The position numbers and the translations under genes were made by a program. A stretch of DNA of 64,000 nt, from the NCBI RefSeq assembly GCF_036246005.1, contig NZ_CP109171.1:496001-560000 (forward strand). Reading direction: 5' to 3'. A model generated the notes under the pieces. The model was not told where the DNA came from, searched no databases, and worked only from the letters and a program-made list of their open reading frames with translations. The DNA is from Streptomyces sp. NBC_01723. Its GTDB lineage: Bacteria > Actinomycetota > Actinomycetes > Streptomycetales > Streptomycetaceae. Shown here piece after piece: positions 17,606-26,524 of this stretch (positions within the stretch are counted from its first letter, which is position 1; every line of letters begins with the position of its first letter).

Positions 17606-18523
17606 ATGGCCGATCTCGCCCCGAAGACCCCGGGCTGGCTGGACTGGCACCCCAACCCGTCCGCGCCCACCTTCCGGCTGCCGCCCGGCACGGTCGACGC
17701 GCACTGCCATGTCTTCGGCCCGCAGGCCGAGTTCCCCTTCGCCCCGGGCCGCAAGTACACCCCCTGCGACGCGGGCAAGGACCGGCTCTTCGCGCTCCGC
17801 GACCATCTGGGCATCGACCGTACGGTGATCGTGCAGGCCACCTGCCACGGCGCCGACAACAGCGCCATGCTGGACGCCGTGCGGGCGGGCGGCGGACGGG
17901 CCCGCGGGGTCGCGACCGTCCGGCCGGACGTCGGGGACGCCGAGTTGCGGGCGCTGCACGCGGCGGGCGTGCGCGGGGTGCGGTTCAACTTCGTGCGCCG
18001 CCTGGTCGACACCTCGCCGAAGGACGAACTGCGCGCGATCGCACGGCGGATCGCCCTGCTGGGCTGGCACGTCGTCCTCTACTTCGAGGCCGCCGACCTG
18101 CCCGAGCTGGAGGGCTTCTTCGCGTCGCTGCCCACGCCGCTCGTGGTGGACCACATGGGCCGCCCGGACGTGACGCGGCCGGTGGACGGGCCCGGGTTCG
18201 CGCGCTTCCTGCGGTTCACCGAGCGCAACGACGTGTGGGTCAAGGTGTCCTGCCCGGAGCGGCTGAGCGTGACCGGGCCTCCCGCCCTCGACGGTGAGGG
18301 GGAGCCGTACGCCGACGTCGTGCCCCACGCCCGGCGCGTCGTCGAGGAGTTCGGCGATCGCGTGCTGTGGGGCACCGACTGGCCGCACCCGAACCTCACC
18401 GGCCACATGCCCGACGACGGGCTCCTCGTCGACCACGTGCGGCGGGTGGCCGTCACCGAGGAGCAGCTGCACCGGCTGCTGGTCGACAACCCGACCCGCC
18501 TGTACTGGCCCGGCGAGCGGTGA
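17606..18523 (+). CDS. ligI: 2-pyrone-4,6-dicarboxylate lactonase (LigI type)
   Basis: 305-residue amidohydrolase that opens 2-pyrone-4,6-dicarboxylate (PDC) to 4-oxalomesaconate, the substrate of the enzyme encoded just upstream. Family markers: VDAHCHVFGPQAEFPFAPGRKY (HxH), LFALRDHLGIDRTVIVQATCHG, GVRGVRFNFVRRLVD, VVDHMGRPDV, and the C-terminal GTDWPHPNLTG with the catalytic Asp. Length and order match LigI of Sphingobium. ATG at 17606 follows the ligJ stop by one base, so the two are coupled. Confidence 0.92.
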   Translation: MADLAPKTPGWLDWHPNPSAPTFRLPPGTVDAHCHVFGPQAEFPFAPGRKYTPCDAGKDRLFALRDHLGIDRTVIVQATCHGADNSAMLDAVRAGGGRARGVATVRPDVGDAELRALHAAGVRGVRFNFVRRLVDTSPKDELRAIARRIALLGWHVVLYFEAADLPELEGFFASLPTPLVVDHMGRPDVTRPVDGPGFARFLRFTERNDVWVKVSCPERLSVTGPPALDGEGEPYADVVPHARRVVEEFGDRVLWGTDWPHPNLTGHMPDDGLLVDHVRRVAVTEEQLHRLLVDNPTRLYWPGER

Positions 18524-18566
18524 ACCGCCCGGTGCCCTCCCCGACCTCCTCGACAAGGACCCCGCC

Positions 18567-19925
18567 ATGCGGCACGCCAACGCCCTGAACCGCCTGGACC
18601 GGCTGCCGGTCTCCCGGTTCCACAAAGTCACCCTGCTCGCCGTGTCGTTCGCGTACTTCTTCGAGTTCGCGGACATCAACACCTTCGCCACCACCGCCCC
18701 GAAACTCGTCGACCTGTGGGGCATCACGGTCGACCAGATCGCCTACGTCACCTCCCTGTCGTTCGTCGGCATGTTCCTCGGCTCGATCGTCGCCGGGGCC
18801 GTCGCCGACCGCCTGGGCCGGAAACGGACCCTGCTGCTGACGACGCTGTTCTTCGGCGTCTTCTCCTTCGCCTCGGCGTTCGCCTGGGACCTGGTGTCGC
18901 TGACCGTCTTCCGGGTGCTGACCTCGGCCGGTCTGGCGGCGATGACCGTGGTCGCGGTCATCTACGTCAACGAGATGTACCCGTCGGCCGTCCGCGGCAA
19001 GTACCAGGCGTACGCCATCGTCATCGGCATCTGCGGCACCCCGGTCACCAATCTCGTCGCCAGCGCGGTGGTGCCGCTCGGCGACTGGACCTGGCGCCTG
19101 GTCTACCTGTGGGGTTCCCTCGGCATCCTGCTCGTCCTGTTCACCCGGCATCTGGCCGAGTCGCCCCGCTGGCTCGAGAGCCGGGGCGACCACGAGAGCG
19201 CGGAGGCGGTGCTGCGCGACATCGAGTCCCGGGTCGCCGCCGAGCACGGTCCGCTGCCCGAGCCCGAGCCCCCGGTCGAGGAGCAGCCGGTGACCAGGGC
19301 ACCGCTGCGGCTGCTGCTCCAGCGCAGGTACCTGTACCCGACGCTGCTGCTCACGGTCCTGTGGGTCACCCAGACCATCGGCTTCTTCGGCTATTCGAGC
19401 TGGGCGCCGACCCTGCTGGCCAAGGAGGGCTTCAGCGTCGAGAAGTCCGTCTTCTACGTGGCGCTGACCACCGTCGGTGCCCCGCTCGGCTCCTATCTGG
19501 CGGCGCTGGTGACCGACCGGTTCGAGCGCAAGTGGTGCCTGGCCGCCTTCGGCACGCTGATCGCGCTGTGCGGGCTGCTGTACGGCCTGACGTTCAACCC
19601 GGTGCTCATCATCGTGTTCGGCTTCCTGGTGAACCTCTTCGAACGCGGTTACACCGCCCTCGGGTACGCCTACTCGCCCGAGCTGTTCGACACGCGCGGC
19701 CGGTCGCTGGGGACGAGCGTCTCCTACGGCCTGGGCCGGCTGTCGAACGCGGCGGGGCCGCTGATCGTGGCGGCCCTCTACAACGCCCACGGCTACCGGA
19801 GCGTCTTCTACTTCATCGCCGGCACCTGGCTGGTCGGCGCCGTGGCGCTGAGCGTCTTCGGACCGCGGACACGGCGGGCCCGGCTCACGGCGCCGGACCG
19901 GAAGCGGGACGCCGTGCCCGGCTGA
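18567..19925 (+). CDS. MFS transporter, candidate aromatic-acid or PDC importer
   Basis: 452-residue 12-helix transporter of the sugar/aromatic-acid type MFS. It has the loop 2-3 motif GAVADRLGRKRTLLL, NEMYPSAVRGKYQAY at the end of helix 4, PRWLESRGDHESAEAVLRDIE in the central loop, and a second-half copy VTDRFERKW. Start ATG at 18567 follows AAGGAC; it is 43 bp after the LigI-type stop on the same strand. Position makes uptake of PDC, 4-oxalomesaconate or a parent aromatic acid likely (inference). Its last 41 bp overlap the convergent DUF2975 gene. Confidence 0.88.
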   Translation: MRHANALNRLDRLPVSRFHKVTLLAVSFAYFFEFADINTFATTAPKLVDLWGITVDQIAYVTSLSFVGMFLGSIVAGAVADRLGRKRTLLLTTLFFGVFSFASAFAWDLVSLTVFRVLTSAGLAAMTVVAVIYVNEMYPSAVRGKYQAYAIVIGICGTPVTNLVASAVVPLGDWTWRLVYLWGSLGILLVLFTRHLAESPRWLESRGDHESAEAVLRDIESRVAAEHGPLPEPEPPVEEQPVTRAPLRLLLQRRYLYPTLLLTVLWVTQTIGFFGYSSWAPTLLAKEGFSVEKSVFYVALTTVGAPLGSYLAALVTDRFERKWCLAAFGTLIALCGLLYGLTFNPVLIIVFGFLVNLFERGYTALGYAYSPELFDTRGRSLGTSVSYGLGRLSNAAGPLIVAALYNAHGYRSVFYFIAGTWLVGAVALSVFGPRTRRARLTAPDRKRDAVPG

Positions 19926-20439
19926 GGCGGCGTCGGACGACGGCGGCGATCTCGCTCTGCAGCTGCGTGGCCTTGCGCAGGAGGCCCCGCATGACGACGA
20001 CGAGCATCGCGAAGGCGGCAGCGACCCCCACGCCCACGACGGCGGCGCCCAGCGCGCCGATCAACTCCATGCCGTCGTCGGGCGAGGGGATCTCGGCCAC
20101 GGCCAGGTGGACGGCGACCCCGACCGCCAGCAGCGTGGCGACGGCCGCGGCGCCGATGACGGTGTCGACCCAACGGAACGCCCGTAGGGTGAAGATGGCG
20201 TCGCGCTCGACCATGCCGAGCAGCATCCACACCGCGCCCAGCGCGATCTGGACGCAGACGACGCCGACGACCGCCACCGCCACGTAGGGCGCGGCGAACG
20301 GGGCGTAGGGCGGGAAGCGGTCGACCTCGTCGGAGGCGGTCGTGGGTATGACGACGAGCTGTCCGACCTCGCCGAACGTCGGTTCCACTGCAAGAAGTTC
20401 CGTCAACAACGTTGACTTGGAGTCAACGGCACTGCACAT
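19885..20439 (-). CDS. DUF2975 family membrane protein
   Basis: 184-residue protein with three or four hydrophobic helices and the DUF2975 core: YVAVAVVGVVCVQIALGAVWML, then MVERDAIFTLRAFRWVDTVIGA, and VVVMRGLLRKATQLQSEI near the C-terminus. The first transmembrane segment usual in the family is not obvious, and the N-terminal 45 residues are atypical, so the true start may differ from the ATG at 20439, which has no Shine-Dalgarno. Family members often sit beside a small XRE regulator; none is here. Function unknown. Convergent 41-bp overlap with the MFS gene. Confidence 0.65.
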   Translation of the reverse strand: MCSAVDSKSTLLTELLAVEPTFGEVGQLVVIPTTASDEVDRFPPYAPFAAPYVAVAVVGVVCVQIALGAVWMLLGMVERDAIFTLRAFRWVDTVIGAAAVATLLAVGVAVHLAVAEIPSPDDGMELIGALGAAVVGVGVAAAFAMLVVVMRGLLRKATQLQSEIAAVVRRRLSRARRPASGPAP

Positions 20440-20440
20440 T
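20402..20440. promoter_or_regulatory. Triple GTCAAC/GTTGAC half sites at the DUF2975 / SGNH divergent start region
   Basis: GTCAAC (20402), GTTGAC (20411) and GTCAAC (20422) form two overlapping palindromes: GTCAAC-AAC-GTTGAC and GTTGACT-TGG-AGTCAAC, the latter with 7-bp perfect arms. TTGACT (20412-20417) with CACATT 17 bp later (20435-20440) could be the promoter of the hydrolase at 20503. If the annotated DUF2975 start is right, the sites lie inside its first codons. Confidence 0.5.
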
Positions 20441-20502
20441 ACTTAAAAGTAGAACCGACCAGTAACCACCGGCCGCACCCCGCACTCCAGAAGAGGGAGC
20501 AC

Positions 20503-21378
20503 ATGCCGAAGCATGCTCTGCGCCGTGTCATGACCGCGACAACCGCTGCGGTCGGTGTGCTGGCCCTCGGCCTCGCCGACGCCACCGCGCACGCCGCCAC
20601 CCCCACCCTCGACTACGTGGCCCTCGGCGACAGTTACAGCGCCGGCTCCGGGGTCCTGCCCGTCGACCCCACCAACCTGCTCTGTCTGCGCTCGACGGCG
20701 AACTACCCCCACGTCATCGCCGACGCGACCGGCGCCCGCCTCAAGGACGTCACCTGCGGCGCCGCCCAGACCTCCCACTTCACCCAGGCCCAGTACCCCG
20801 GTGTCGCCCCCCAGGTGAACGCGCTGAGCGCCGGCACGGACCTGGTCACCCTGACCATCGGCGGCAACGACAACAGCACGTTCATCAACGCCATCACGGC
20901 CTGCGGCTCCGCGGGCGTCCTCAGCGGCGGCAAGGGCAGCCCCTGCAAGGACAAGCACGGCACGTCCTTCGACGACCAGATCGAGAACAACACCTACCCC
21001 GCGCTCAAGGCCGCCCTGCGTGACGTCGTGGAGGCGGCGCCCAACGCCCGGGTCGCCGCCCTGGGTTACCCCTGGATCACACCGGCCGCCGCCGACCCGT
21101 CCTGCTTCGTGAAGCTGCCGATCGCCGCCGGCGACGTGCCCTACCTGCGGGGCATCCAGGCCCACCTCAACGACGTGGTCGAGCGCGCCGCCGAGGAGAC
21201 CGGCGCGACCTTCGTGGACTTCGCCCGGGTCTCCGAGGGCCACGACGCCTGCGAGGCACCCGGCACCCGGTGGATCGAGCCGCTCCTCTTCGGCCACAGC
21301 CTCGTCCCCGTGCACCCCAACGCGCTCGGTGAGCGGCGGATGGCCGAGCACACCATGGACGCCCTCGGCCTGGGCTGA
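20503..21378 (+). CDS. Secreted SGNH/GDSL hydrolase
   Basis: 291-residue exported esterase/lipase. Signal peptide of about 31 residues (MPKHALRRVMTATTAAVGVL, cleavage near AHAATP). Block I is ALGDSYSAGSG with the nucleophile Ser, block III is TIGGNDN (oxyanion Gly/Asn), and block V is VPVHPNALGE with the catalytic His. Six Cys pair as in Streptomyces extracellular lipases (C-LRS, VTC, TAC, SPC, PSC, DAC). Length is typical of the SCO1725/S. rimosus lipase group. RBS AGGGAG before ATG 20503. Acts outside the cell on acyl esters, exact substrate unknown. Confidence 0.93.
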   Translation: MPKHALRRVMTATTAAVGVLALGLADATAHAATPTLDYVALGDSYSAGSGVLPVDPTNLLCLRSTANYPHVIADATGARLKDVTCGAAQTSHFTQAQYPGVAPQVNALSAGTDLVTLTIGGNDNSTFINAITACGSAGVLSGGKGSPCKDKHGTSFDDQIENNTYPALKAALRDVVEAAPNARVAALGYPWITPAAADPSCFVKLPIAAGDVPYLRGIQAHLNDVVERAAEETGATFVDFARVSEGHDACEAPGTRWIEPLLFGHSLVPVHPNALGERRMAEHTMDALGLG

Positions 21379-21408
21379 TTCCACCCACGCCCCGCGTACG
21401 CTGGGCGC

Positions 21409-22365
21409 GTGACGTCCTCCCGCCTGCGCCGCGTCGCCGTCCTCGTGCTCGAAGGCGCGAAGCCGCTCGACGTCGGCATCCCGGCGCAGGTGTTCACGAC
21501 GCGCGCGAGCATGCCGTACGAGGTCCGGGTGTGCGGCGCGGCGCCCGGCCTCGTCACCGGCGGTGACGGCCTGTCCTACCACGTGGCCCACGGCCTGGAC
21601 GCGCTGGCGTGGGCCGACGTGGTCTTCATCCCCGGCTACCGGTCCCCCGACCGCGACGACCCGCCGCCGGCCGTCGTCGAGGCGCTGGCCCAGGCCCACG
21701 GCGGGGGCGCGCGGCTGGCCGCCATCTCCACCGGCGCCTTCGCGCTGGCCGCCACCGGACTGCTCGACGGCCGGCGTGCCACGACGCACTGGCACTACAC
21801 ACGGGCACTCGCCCGCAAGCATCCCCGGGTGCGGGTCGACGAGAACGTGCTCTTCGTGGACGAGGGCAGCGTGCTCACCTCCGCCGGCGCCGCCTCCGGC
21901 ATCGACCTGTGCCTGCACGTCCTGCGCGGCGACCTCGGGGTGGCCGCGTCGAACCACGCCGCCCGACGCCTCGTCGCGGCCCCCTACCGCAGCGGCGGCC
22001 AGGCGCAGTACGTGCCGCGCAGCGTGCCCGAGCCGCTGGGCGAGCGGTTCGCGGCGACCCGCGAGTGGGCGCTGCGCCGCCTCGACGAGCCGCTCACCCT
22101 GGAGGCCCTGGCCCGGCACGCGACGGTGTCGGCGCGCACCCTGTCCCGGCGCTTCGTCGAGGACACCGGCTGCACACCGATGCAGTGGATCATGCGGGCC
22201 CGCATCGACAGGGCCCGGGAGCTGCTCGAACGCTCGGAACGCGGCGTCGAGCAGATCGCCGCCGACGTCGGCCTGGGCACCGGCGCCAACCTGCGCCTGC
22301 ACTTCCAGCAGATCCTCGGCACCACCCCCAGCGAGTACCGCCGCACCTTCGCCCGGGGCGACTGA
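21409..22365 (+). CDS. GlxA-family transcriptional regulator (DJ-1/PfpI + AraC HTH)
   Basis: 318-residue regulator. Residues about 8-190 form a DJ-1/PfpI-like sensory fold (VLVLEGAKPLDVGIPAQVF ... AISTGAFALAATGLLDGRRATTHW; the usual nucleophile Cys position reads Thr-Gly). Residues about 215-315 are two AraC helix-turn-helices (LALARHATVSARTLSRRF-like, and IAADVGLGTGANLRLHFQQ). TACGCT is 6 bp before the GTG at 21409, so the mRNA is predicted leaderless. It lies just before gap on the same strand with a 126-bp gap, so a regulatory link is possible but not shown. Confidence 0.9.
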   Translation: MTSSRLRRVAVLVLEGAKPLDVGIPAQVFTTRASMPYEVRVCGAAPGLVTGGDGLSYHVAHGLDALAWADVVFIPGYRSPDRDDPPPAVVEALAQAHGGGARLAAISTGAFALAATGLLDGRRATTHWHYTRALARKHPRVRVDENVLFVDEGSVLTSAGAASGIDLCLHVLRGDLGVAASNHAARRLVAAPYRSGGQAQYVPRSVPEPLGERFAATREWALRRLDEPLTLEALARHATVSARTLSRRFVEDTGCTPMQWIMRARIDRARELLERSERGVEQIAADVGLGTGANLRLHFQQILGTTPSEYRRTFARGD

Positions 22366-22491
22366 CCACCCCCGCCCCCGGCTCCTGGCGCGATCCTTTC
22401 GAACCGTGGCACTCACGCCGCTGCCGTCGGCGGACGCGGCGCGCGAGCCTGGTGGCGAAGGACCTGGCCGCGCAACGAAGGGACAGCGCTC

Positions 22492-23490
22492 ATGACGCGC
22501 ATCGGCATCAACGGATTCGGCCGCATCGGACGGAACGTGCTGCGCGCACTGCTCGAACGCGACTCCAAGATCGAGGTCGTCGCCGTCAACGACCTCACGG
22601 AGCCGGCCGCCCTGGCCCGGCTGCTCGCGTTCGACTCGACGTCCGGCCGGCTCGGGCGCCCCGTGAGCGTGGACGGGGACACCCTCGTCGTCGACGGCCG
22701 CCGCATCAAGGTGCTGGCCGAGCGCGAGCCCGCCCGGCTGCCGTGGGCCGAACTGGACGTGGACATCGTGCTGGAGGCCACCGGACGCTTCACCTCGGCC
22801 GCCGCCGCGGGCGGCCATCTCACCGCGGGCGCGAGGAAGGTCCTGGTCAGCGCGCCGTCGGACGGCGCCGACGTGACGCTCGCGTACGGCGTGAACACCG
22901 ACGCGTACGACCCGGCCGCCCACACGATCGTCTCGAACGCGTCCTGCACCACCAACGCCCTCGCGCCGCTGGCCGCGGTGCTCGACGAGCTGGCCGGCAT
23001 CGAGCACGGCTTCATGACGACGGTGCACGCCTACACGCAGGAGCAGAACCTCCAGGACGGCCCGCACCGCGACCCGCGCCGCGCCCGCGCCGCCGGGGTC
23101 AACATCGTGCCGACCACCACCGGCGCCGCCAAGGCGATCGGCCTGGTGCTGCCGAACCTGGACGGCAGGCTGTCCGGCGACTCGATCCGCGTGCCGGTCC
23201 CGGTGGGTTCGATCGTCGAGCTGAACACGACCGTCGCCCGCGACGTGACCCGCGAGGACGTGCTGGCGGCCTACCGCACCGCCGCCGAGGGCCCGCTCGC
23301 GGGCGTTCTTGAGTACTCCGAGGACGCCCTGGTCTCCTCCGACATCACCGGCAACCCGGCATCCTCGATCTTCGACTCGGCGCTGACCCGCGTCGACGGC
23401 CGGCACGTCAAGGTCGTCGCCTGGTACGACAACGAGTGGGGCTTCTCGAACCGCGTGATCGACACGCTGGAACTGCTCGCCACACGCTGA
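22492..23490 (+). CDS. gap: Type I glyceraldehyde-3-phosphate dehydrogenase
   Basis: 332-residue NAD(P)-dependent glycolytic enzyme. N-terminal Rossmann [17 protein letters not shown], catalytic Cys in [13 protein letters not shown] (about 150), His in [19 protein letters not shown] (about 177), and C-terminal [16 protein letters not shown]. Sequence details ([30 protein letters not shown]) are complete and show no substitution at active-site residues. No phosphoglycerate kinase or triose-phosphate isomerase gene is adjacent, so this is probably a paralogue of the main glycolytic operon copy. RBS GAAGGGA before ATG 22492. Confidence 0.96.
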   Translation: MTRIGINGFGRIGRNVLRALLERDSKIEVVAVNDLTEPAALARLLAFDSTSGRLGRPVSVDGDTLVVDGRRIKVLAEREPARLPWAELDVDIVLEATGRFTSAAAAGGHLTAGARKVLVSAPSDGADVTLAYGVNTDAYDPAAHTIVSNASCTTNALAPLAAVLDELAGIEHGFMTTVHAYTQEQNLQDGPHRDPRRARAAGVNIVPTTTGAAKAIGLVLPNLDGRLSGDSIRVPVPVGSIVELNTTVARDVTREDVLAAYRTAAEGPLAGVLEYSEDALVSSDITGNPASSIFDSALTRVDGRHVKVVAWYDNEWGFSNRVIDTLELLATR

Positions 23491-23539
23491 ACGGGTAGCC
23501 GGTTCGGCATCACGGGGGGTCGCACGTCACAATGGTCCG

Positions 23540-24043
23540 ATGAGCAATTCCAAGGTTTACTTCGACATCGACATCGACGGCCAGGATGCGGGCCGCATCG
23601 TCTTCGAACTCTTCGAGGACGTCACCCCCAAGACCGCCAAGAACTTCATCGAGCTGGCCACCGGCGAGCACGGCTTCGGCTACGCGGGCTCCCCGTTCCA
23701 CCGCGTGATCCCGCAGTTCATGCTCCAGGGCGGTGACTTCACCCGCGGCGACGGCACCGGCGGCAAGAGCATCTACGGCGAGAAGTTCGCGGACGAGAAC
23801 TTCCAGCTGAAGCACACCGGCCCGTACCTGCTCTCCATGGCGAACGCGGGTCCGAACACCAACGGCTCGCAGTTCTTCGTCACCACCGTTCCCACCCCCT
23901 GGCTGGACGGCAAGCACGTCGTCTTCGGCAAGGTCGTGGACGGCACGGACCTGGTCGACCGGATCGAGACCTACGGCTCTTCGCCGTCGGGCCGCACCTC
24001 CGCGAAGATCACCGTGCGGGAGTCCGGCCTCTTCAAGGGCTGA
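23540..24043 (+). CDS. Peptidyl-prolyl cis-trans isomerase (cyclophilin)
   Basis: 167-residue cytosolic cyclophilin that catalyses prolyl isomerisation. Active-site residues are present: [16 protein letters not shown] (Arg, Phe, Gln), [17 protein letters not shown], and [15 protein letters not shown] (the Trp/His pocket; Trp is the cyclosporin-contact residue). No signal peptide. CACAAT lies 6 bp before the ATG at 23540, so this may be leaderless with a C in the first -10 position. It follows gap by 49 bp and ends 20 bp before a strong terminator. Confidence 0.95.
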   Translation: MSNSKVYFDIDIDGQDAGRIVFELFEDVTPKTAKNFIELATGEHGFGYAGSPFHRVIPQFMLQGGDFTRGDGTGGKSIYGEKFADENFQLKHTGPYLLSMANAGPNTNGSQFFVTTVPTPWLDGKHVVFGKVVDGTDLVDRIETYGSSPSGRTSAKITVRESGLFKG

Positions 24044-24063
24044 TCGTCCGCAGCAGACCCGCA

Positions 24064-24104
24064 GGGACGGGGCCCACCGCGTACGTCGCGGTGGGCCCCG
24101 TCCC
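24064..24104. terminator. Strong 18-bp-stem terminator after the cyclophilin gene
   Basis: GGGACGGGGCCCACCGCG (24064-24081), a 5-nt loop TACGT, then the exact complement (24087-24104). No U tract, as usual for high-GC actinobacteria. Confidence 0.85.
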
Positions 24105-24179
24105 CGTCTGGTGGGGTGGGCCGGGTGGTGCGACGCTGGGGTGGAGAGGTGTCCGAGGACGGCAACCCCGGGAGGGCCG

Positions 24180-25658
24180 ATGGGACGGGACGTCCCGGCG
24201 GTGGTCTTCACCCGCGAGGACCGCCGCCGGTACCGGATCAAGATGCAGGAGTGCCTGGAGGCCTTCGCGCAGATGCTGCGCGAGTCCCGGTTCGAGACCG
24301 AGCGTCCCCAGGTGGGCCTGGAGATCGAGCTGAACCTGGTCGACGACCGGGGCGAGCCGGCGATGCGCAACAGCGACGCGCTCGAGGCGATCGCCGACCC
24401 CGCCTGGGCCACCGAGCTGGGCCGCTTCAACCTGGAGATCAACATCCCGCCCCGTCGGCTGACGGCGGGCGGTCCCGACGCCTGGGAGACCGAGATCCGG
24501 GCCGCCCTGAACCACGCCGAGGACCGCGCCGCGTCGGTCGGCGCCCACCTGATCATGATCGGCATCCTGCCCACGCTGCGCCAGTCGGACGTGGGCGAGG
24601 CGGCCCTGTCGGAGAACCCGCGCTACCGGCTGCTCAACGACCAGGTGTTCGCCGCCCGGGGCGAGGACCTGCACATCGAGGTGGACGGCGTGGACCGCCT
24701 GCGCACCTACGCGGACACCATCACGCCCGAGGCCGCCTGCACCAGCACGCAGTTCCACCTCCAGGTGGCGCCCGAGGATTTCGCCGACTACTGGAACGCC
24801 GCCCAGGCGATCGCCGGGGTCCAGGTCGCCCTCGCGGCGAACTCGCCCTTCCTGCTCGGCAAGGAACTCTGGCACGAGAGCCGTATCCCCCTGTTCGAGC
24901 AGGCCACCGACACCCGGCCGCAGGAGATCAAGGCGCAGGGGGTGCGGCCCCGGGTGTGGTTCGGGGAGCGGTGGATCAACAGCGTCTTCGACCTCTTCGA
25001 GGAGAACCTCCGCTACTTCCCGGCCCTGCTGCCGCTCTGCGACGAGCAGAACCCCGCCGACACGCTGGACCGCGGCGACGTCCCCGACCTGGGCGAGCTG
25101 ACCCTGCACAACGGCACCATCTACCGCTGGAACCGGCCCGTCTACGCCGTCGCCCACGACAAACCGCACGTCCGGGTGGAGAACCGCGTCCTGCCCGCCG
25201 GTCCCACCGTGGCCGACACCCTCGCCAACGGGGCCTTCTACTACGGCCTGACCCGTGCCCTGGTGGAGGAGGAACGGCCGGTGTGGTCACGGATGTCCTT
25301 CTCGGTCGCCGAGGACAACCTGCACACCGCCGCCAGGCAGGGCATCGAGGCCCACCTCTACTGGCCCGGCATGGGCGAGGTCACCGTGCCCGAGCTGGTG
25401 CTGCGGCGGCTGCTGCCGCTGGCGCACCGGGGACTGGAGCTGTCCGGCATGGACTCGGCCTGGCGGGAGCCGCTGCTCGGCATCATCGAGCAGCGCTGCG
25501 TCACCGGCCGCAACGGCGCGGTGTGGCAGAAGGAGATGTTCCACCACATCGACGCCACCGCCCGGCCGAGCCGCCACGAGGCGCTGCGCCGCATGACGCA
25601 GCAGTACATGGACTACATGCATCTCAACGCCCCGGTCCACACCTGGCCGGTCGACTGA
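24180..25658 (+). CDS. Glutamate-cysteine ligase family protein
   Basis: 492-residue ATP-grasp-like carboxylate-amine ligase of the GCS2/EgtA-related kind. The conserved core starts at PQVGLEIELNLVDDRGEPAMRNS (ATP/Mg site), then GRFNLEINIPPR, TSTQFHLQV and VENRVLPAGPTVADTLANGAFYYGL. It would join glutamate through its gamma-carboxyl to an amine, with cysteine the textbook acceptor. RBS GGAGGG before ATG 24180. The class II amidotransferase gene starts 23 bp downstream, and this pair stands alone, without EgtB or EgtD, so it need not serve ergothioneine. Acceptor uncertain. Confidence 0.85.
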   Translation: MGRDVPAVVFTREDRRRYRIKMQECLEAFAQMLRESRFETERPQVGLEIELNLVDDRGEPAMRNSDALEAIADPAWATELGRFNLEINIPPRRLTAGGPDAWETEIRAALNHAEDRAASVGAHLIMIGILPTLRQSDVGEAALSENPRYRLLNDQVFAARGEDLHIEVDGVDRLRTYADTITPEAACTSTQFHLQVAPEDFADYWNAAQAIAGVQVALAANSPFLLGKELWHESRIPLFEQATDTRPQEIKAQGVRPRVWFGERWINSVFDLFEENLRYFPALLPLCDEQNPADTLDRGDVPDLGELTLHNGTIYRWNRPVYAVAHDKPHVRVENRVLPAGPTVADTLANGAFYYGLTRALVEEERPVWSRMSFSVAEDNLHTAARQGIEAHLYWPGMGEVTVPELVLRRLLPLAHRGLELSGMDSAWREPLLGIIEQRCVTGRNGAVWQKEMFHHIDATARPSRHEALRRMTQQYMDYMHLNAPVHTWPVD

Positions 25659-25681
25659 CGACGCCAGGGAGGCGGCGGACG

Positions 25682-26524
25682 ATGTGCCGATGGCTCGCCT
25701 ACTCGGGGACCCCCGTGCTGCTGGAGACGATCCTCTACGAACCGCAGCACTCGCTGATCGACCAGAGCCTGCACTCCCGGATGGGGGTGGAGACGACGAA
25801 CGGGGACGGGTTCGGCGTCGGCTGGTTCGGCCCCGAGATGCGGACGCCCGCGATCGTCCGGGAGATCGGGCCCGCCTGGAGCAACCGCAACCTGCGGGAG
25901 ATCGCCGGGCATGTCCGCTCGCCGCTGTTCTTCGCGCACATCCGGGCGTCGACGGGCAGCGCGGTGCAGCAGACCAACTGCCATCCGTTCCGCCACGGAC
26001 GCTGGATGTGGATGCACAACGGCGCGATCGACGACTTCCACAAGCTCCGCCGGGACCTGGCGCTGGCCGTCGACCCGCGTCTCTACCCGGACATCGAGGG
26101 GTCGACGGACTCGGAGATGATGTTCTTCCTGGCCCTCACCTTCGGCCTGGAGGAGGACCCGCCGGGGGCCGTGGCGCGGATGGCGGGGCTGGTGGAGGAG
26201 GTCGGTCACGAGCACGGGGTGGAGTACCCGATGCAGATGACCGTCGCGGTGACCGAGGGGCGGCGCCTGTGGGCGTTCCGCTACTCCACCCAGGCCACCT
26301 CCCGGTCGCTCTACTACAGCTCGCGGGTGGAGAGCGTGCGCGCCCTCCATCCCGACCTGCCGTTCCTGCGGGAGGCGTCCGACGAGACCCGCCTGATCGT
26401 CTCGGAGCCCCTGGGCGACCTGCCCGGCGTCTGGAACAAGGTGCCCGAGGGGAGCTACGGCGTGGTGCAGCCCGAGGGCGACGACATGCTCCCGTTCGTC
26501 CCCCGGCCGGTCCGGCGCCGTTGA
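25682..26524 (+). CDS. Class II glutamine amidotransferase (EgtC/YafJ-like)
   Basis: 280-residue Ntn-type hydrolase. The catalytic N-terminal Cys is Cys2 (MCRWLAYSG), exposed after removal of Met. Family segments are TTNGDGFGVGWFG, FFAHIRASTGSAVQQTNCHPF, WMWMHNGAIDDF and GSTDSEMMFFL. EgtC of this family removes a gamma-glutamyl group in ergothioneine synthesis; the neighbour makes gamma-glutamyl bonds, so the pair may attach and later remove a gamma-glutamyl group on an unknown amine (inference). RBS GGAGG, start ATG 25682, 23 bp after the ligase stop. Confidence 0.88.
   Translation: MCRWLAYSGTPVLLETILYEPQHSLIDQSLHSRMGVETTNGDGFGVGWFGPEMRTPAIVREIGPAWSNRNLREIAGHVRSPLFFAHIRASTGSAVQQTNCHPFRHGRWMWMHNGAIDDFHKLRRDLALAVDPRLYPDIEGSTDSEMMFFLALTFGLEEDPPGAVARMAGLVEEVGHEHGVEYPMQMTVAVTEGRRLWAFRYSTQATSRSLYYSSRVESVRALHPDLPFLREASDETRLIVSEPLGDLPGVWNKVPEGSYGVVQPEGDDMLPFVPRPVRRR

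Noticed and set aside
16582..18523. Generic amidohydrolases of unknown substrate
   Set aside because: Motif order follows LigJ and LigI closely along the full length, and the two catalyse consecutive steps, so the specific calls are preferred.
20443..23406. Very long open frame of 987 codons on the minus strand, antisense to the SGNH, GlxA and gap genes
   Set aside because: It is Arg/Gly/His/Val-biased with no recognisable domain, and covers three well-identified genes on the other strand. High GC leaves antisense frames open.
24180..26524. Ergothioneine cluster (egtA, egtC)
   Set aside because: No EgtB sulfoxide synthase or EgtD methyltransferase gene is nearby, so the gene symbols were not assigned.
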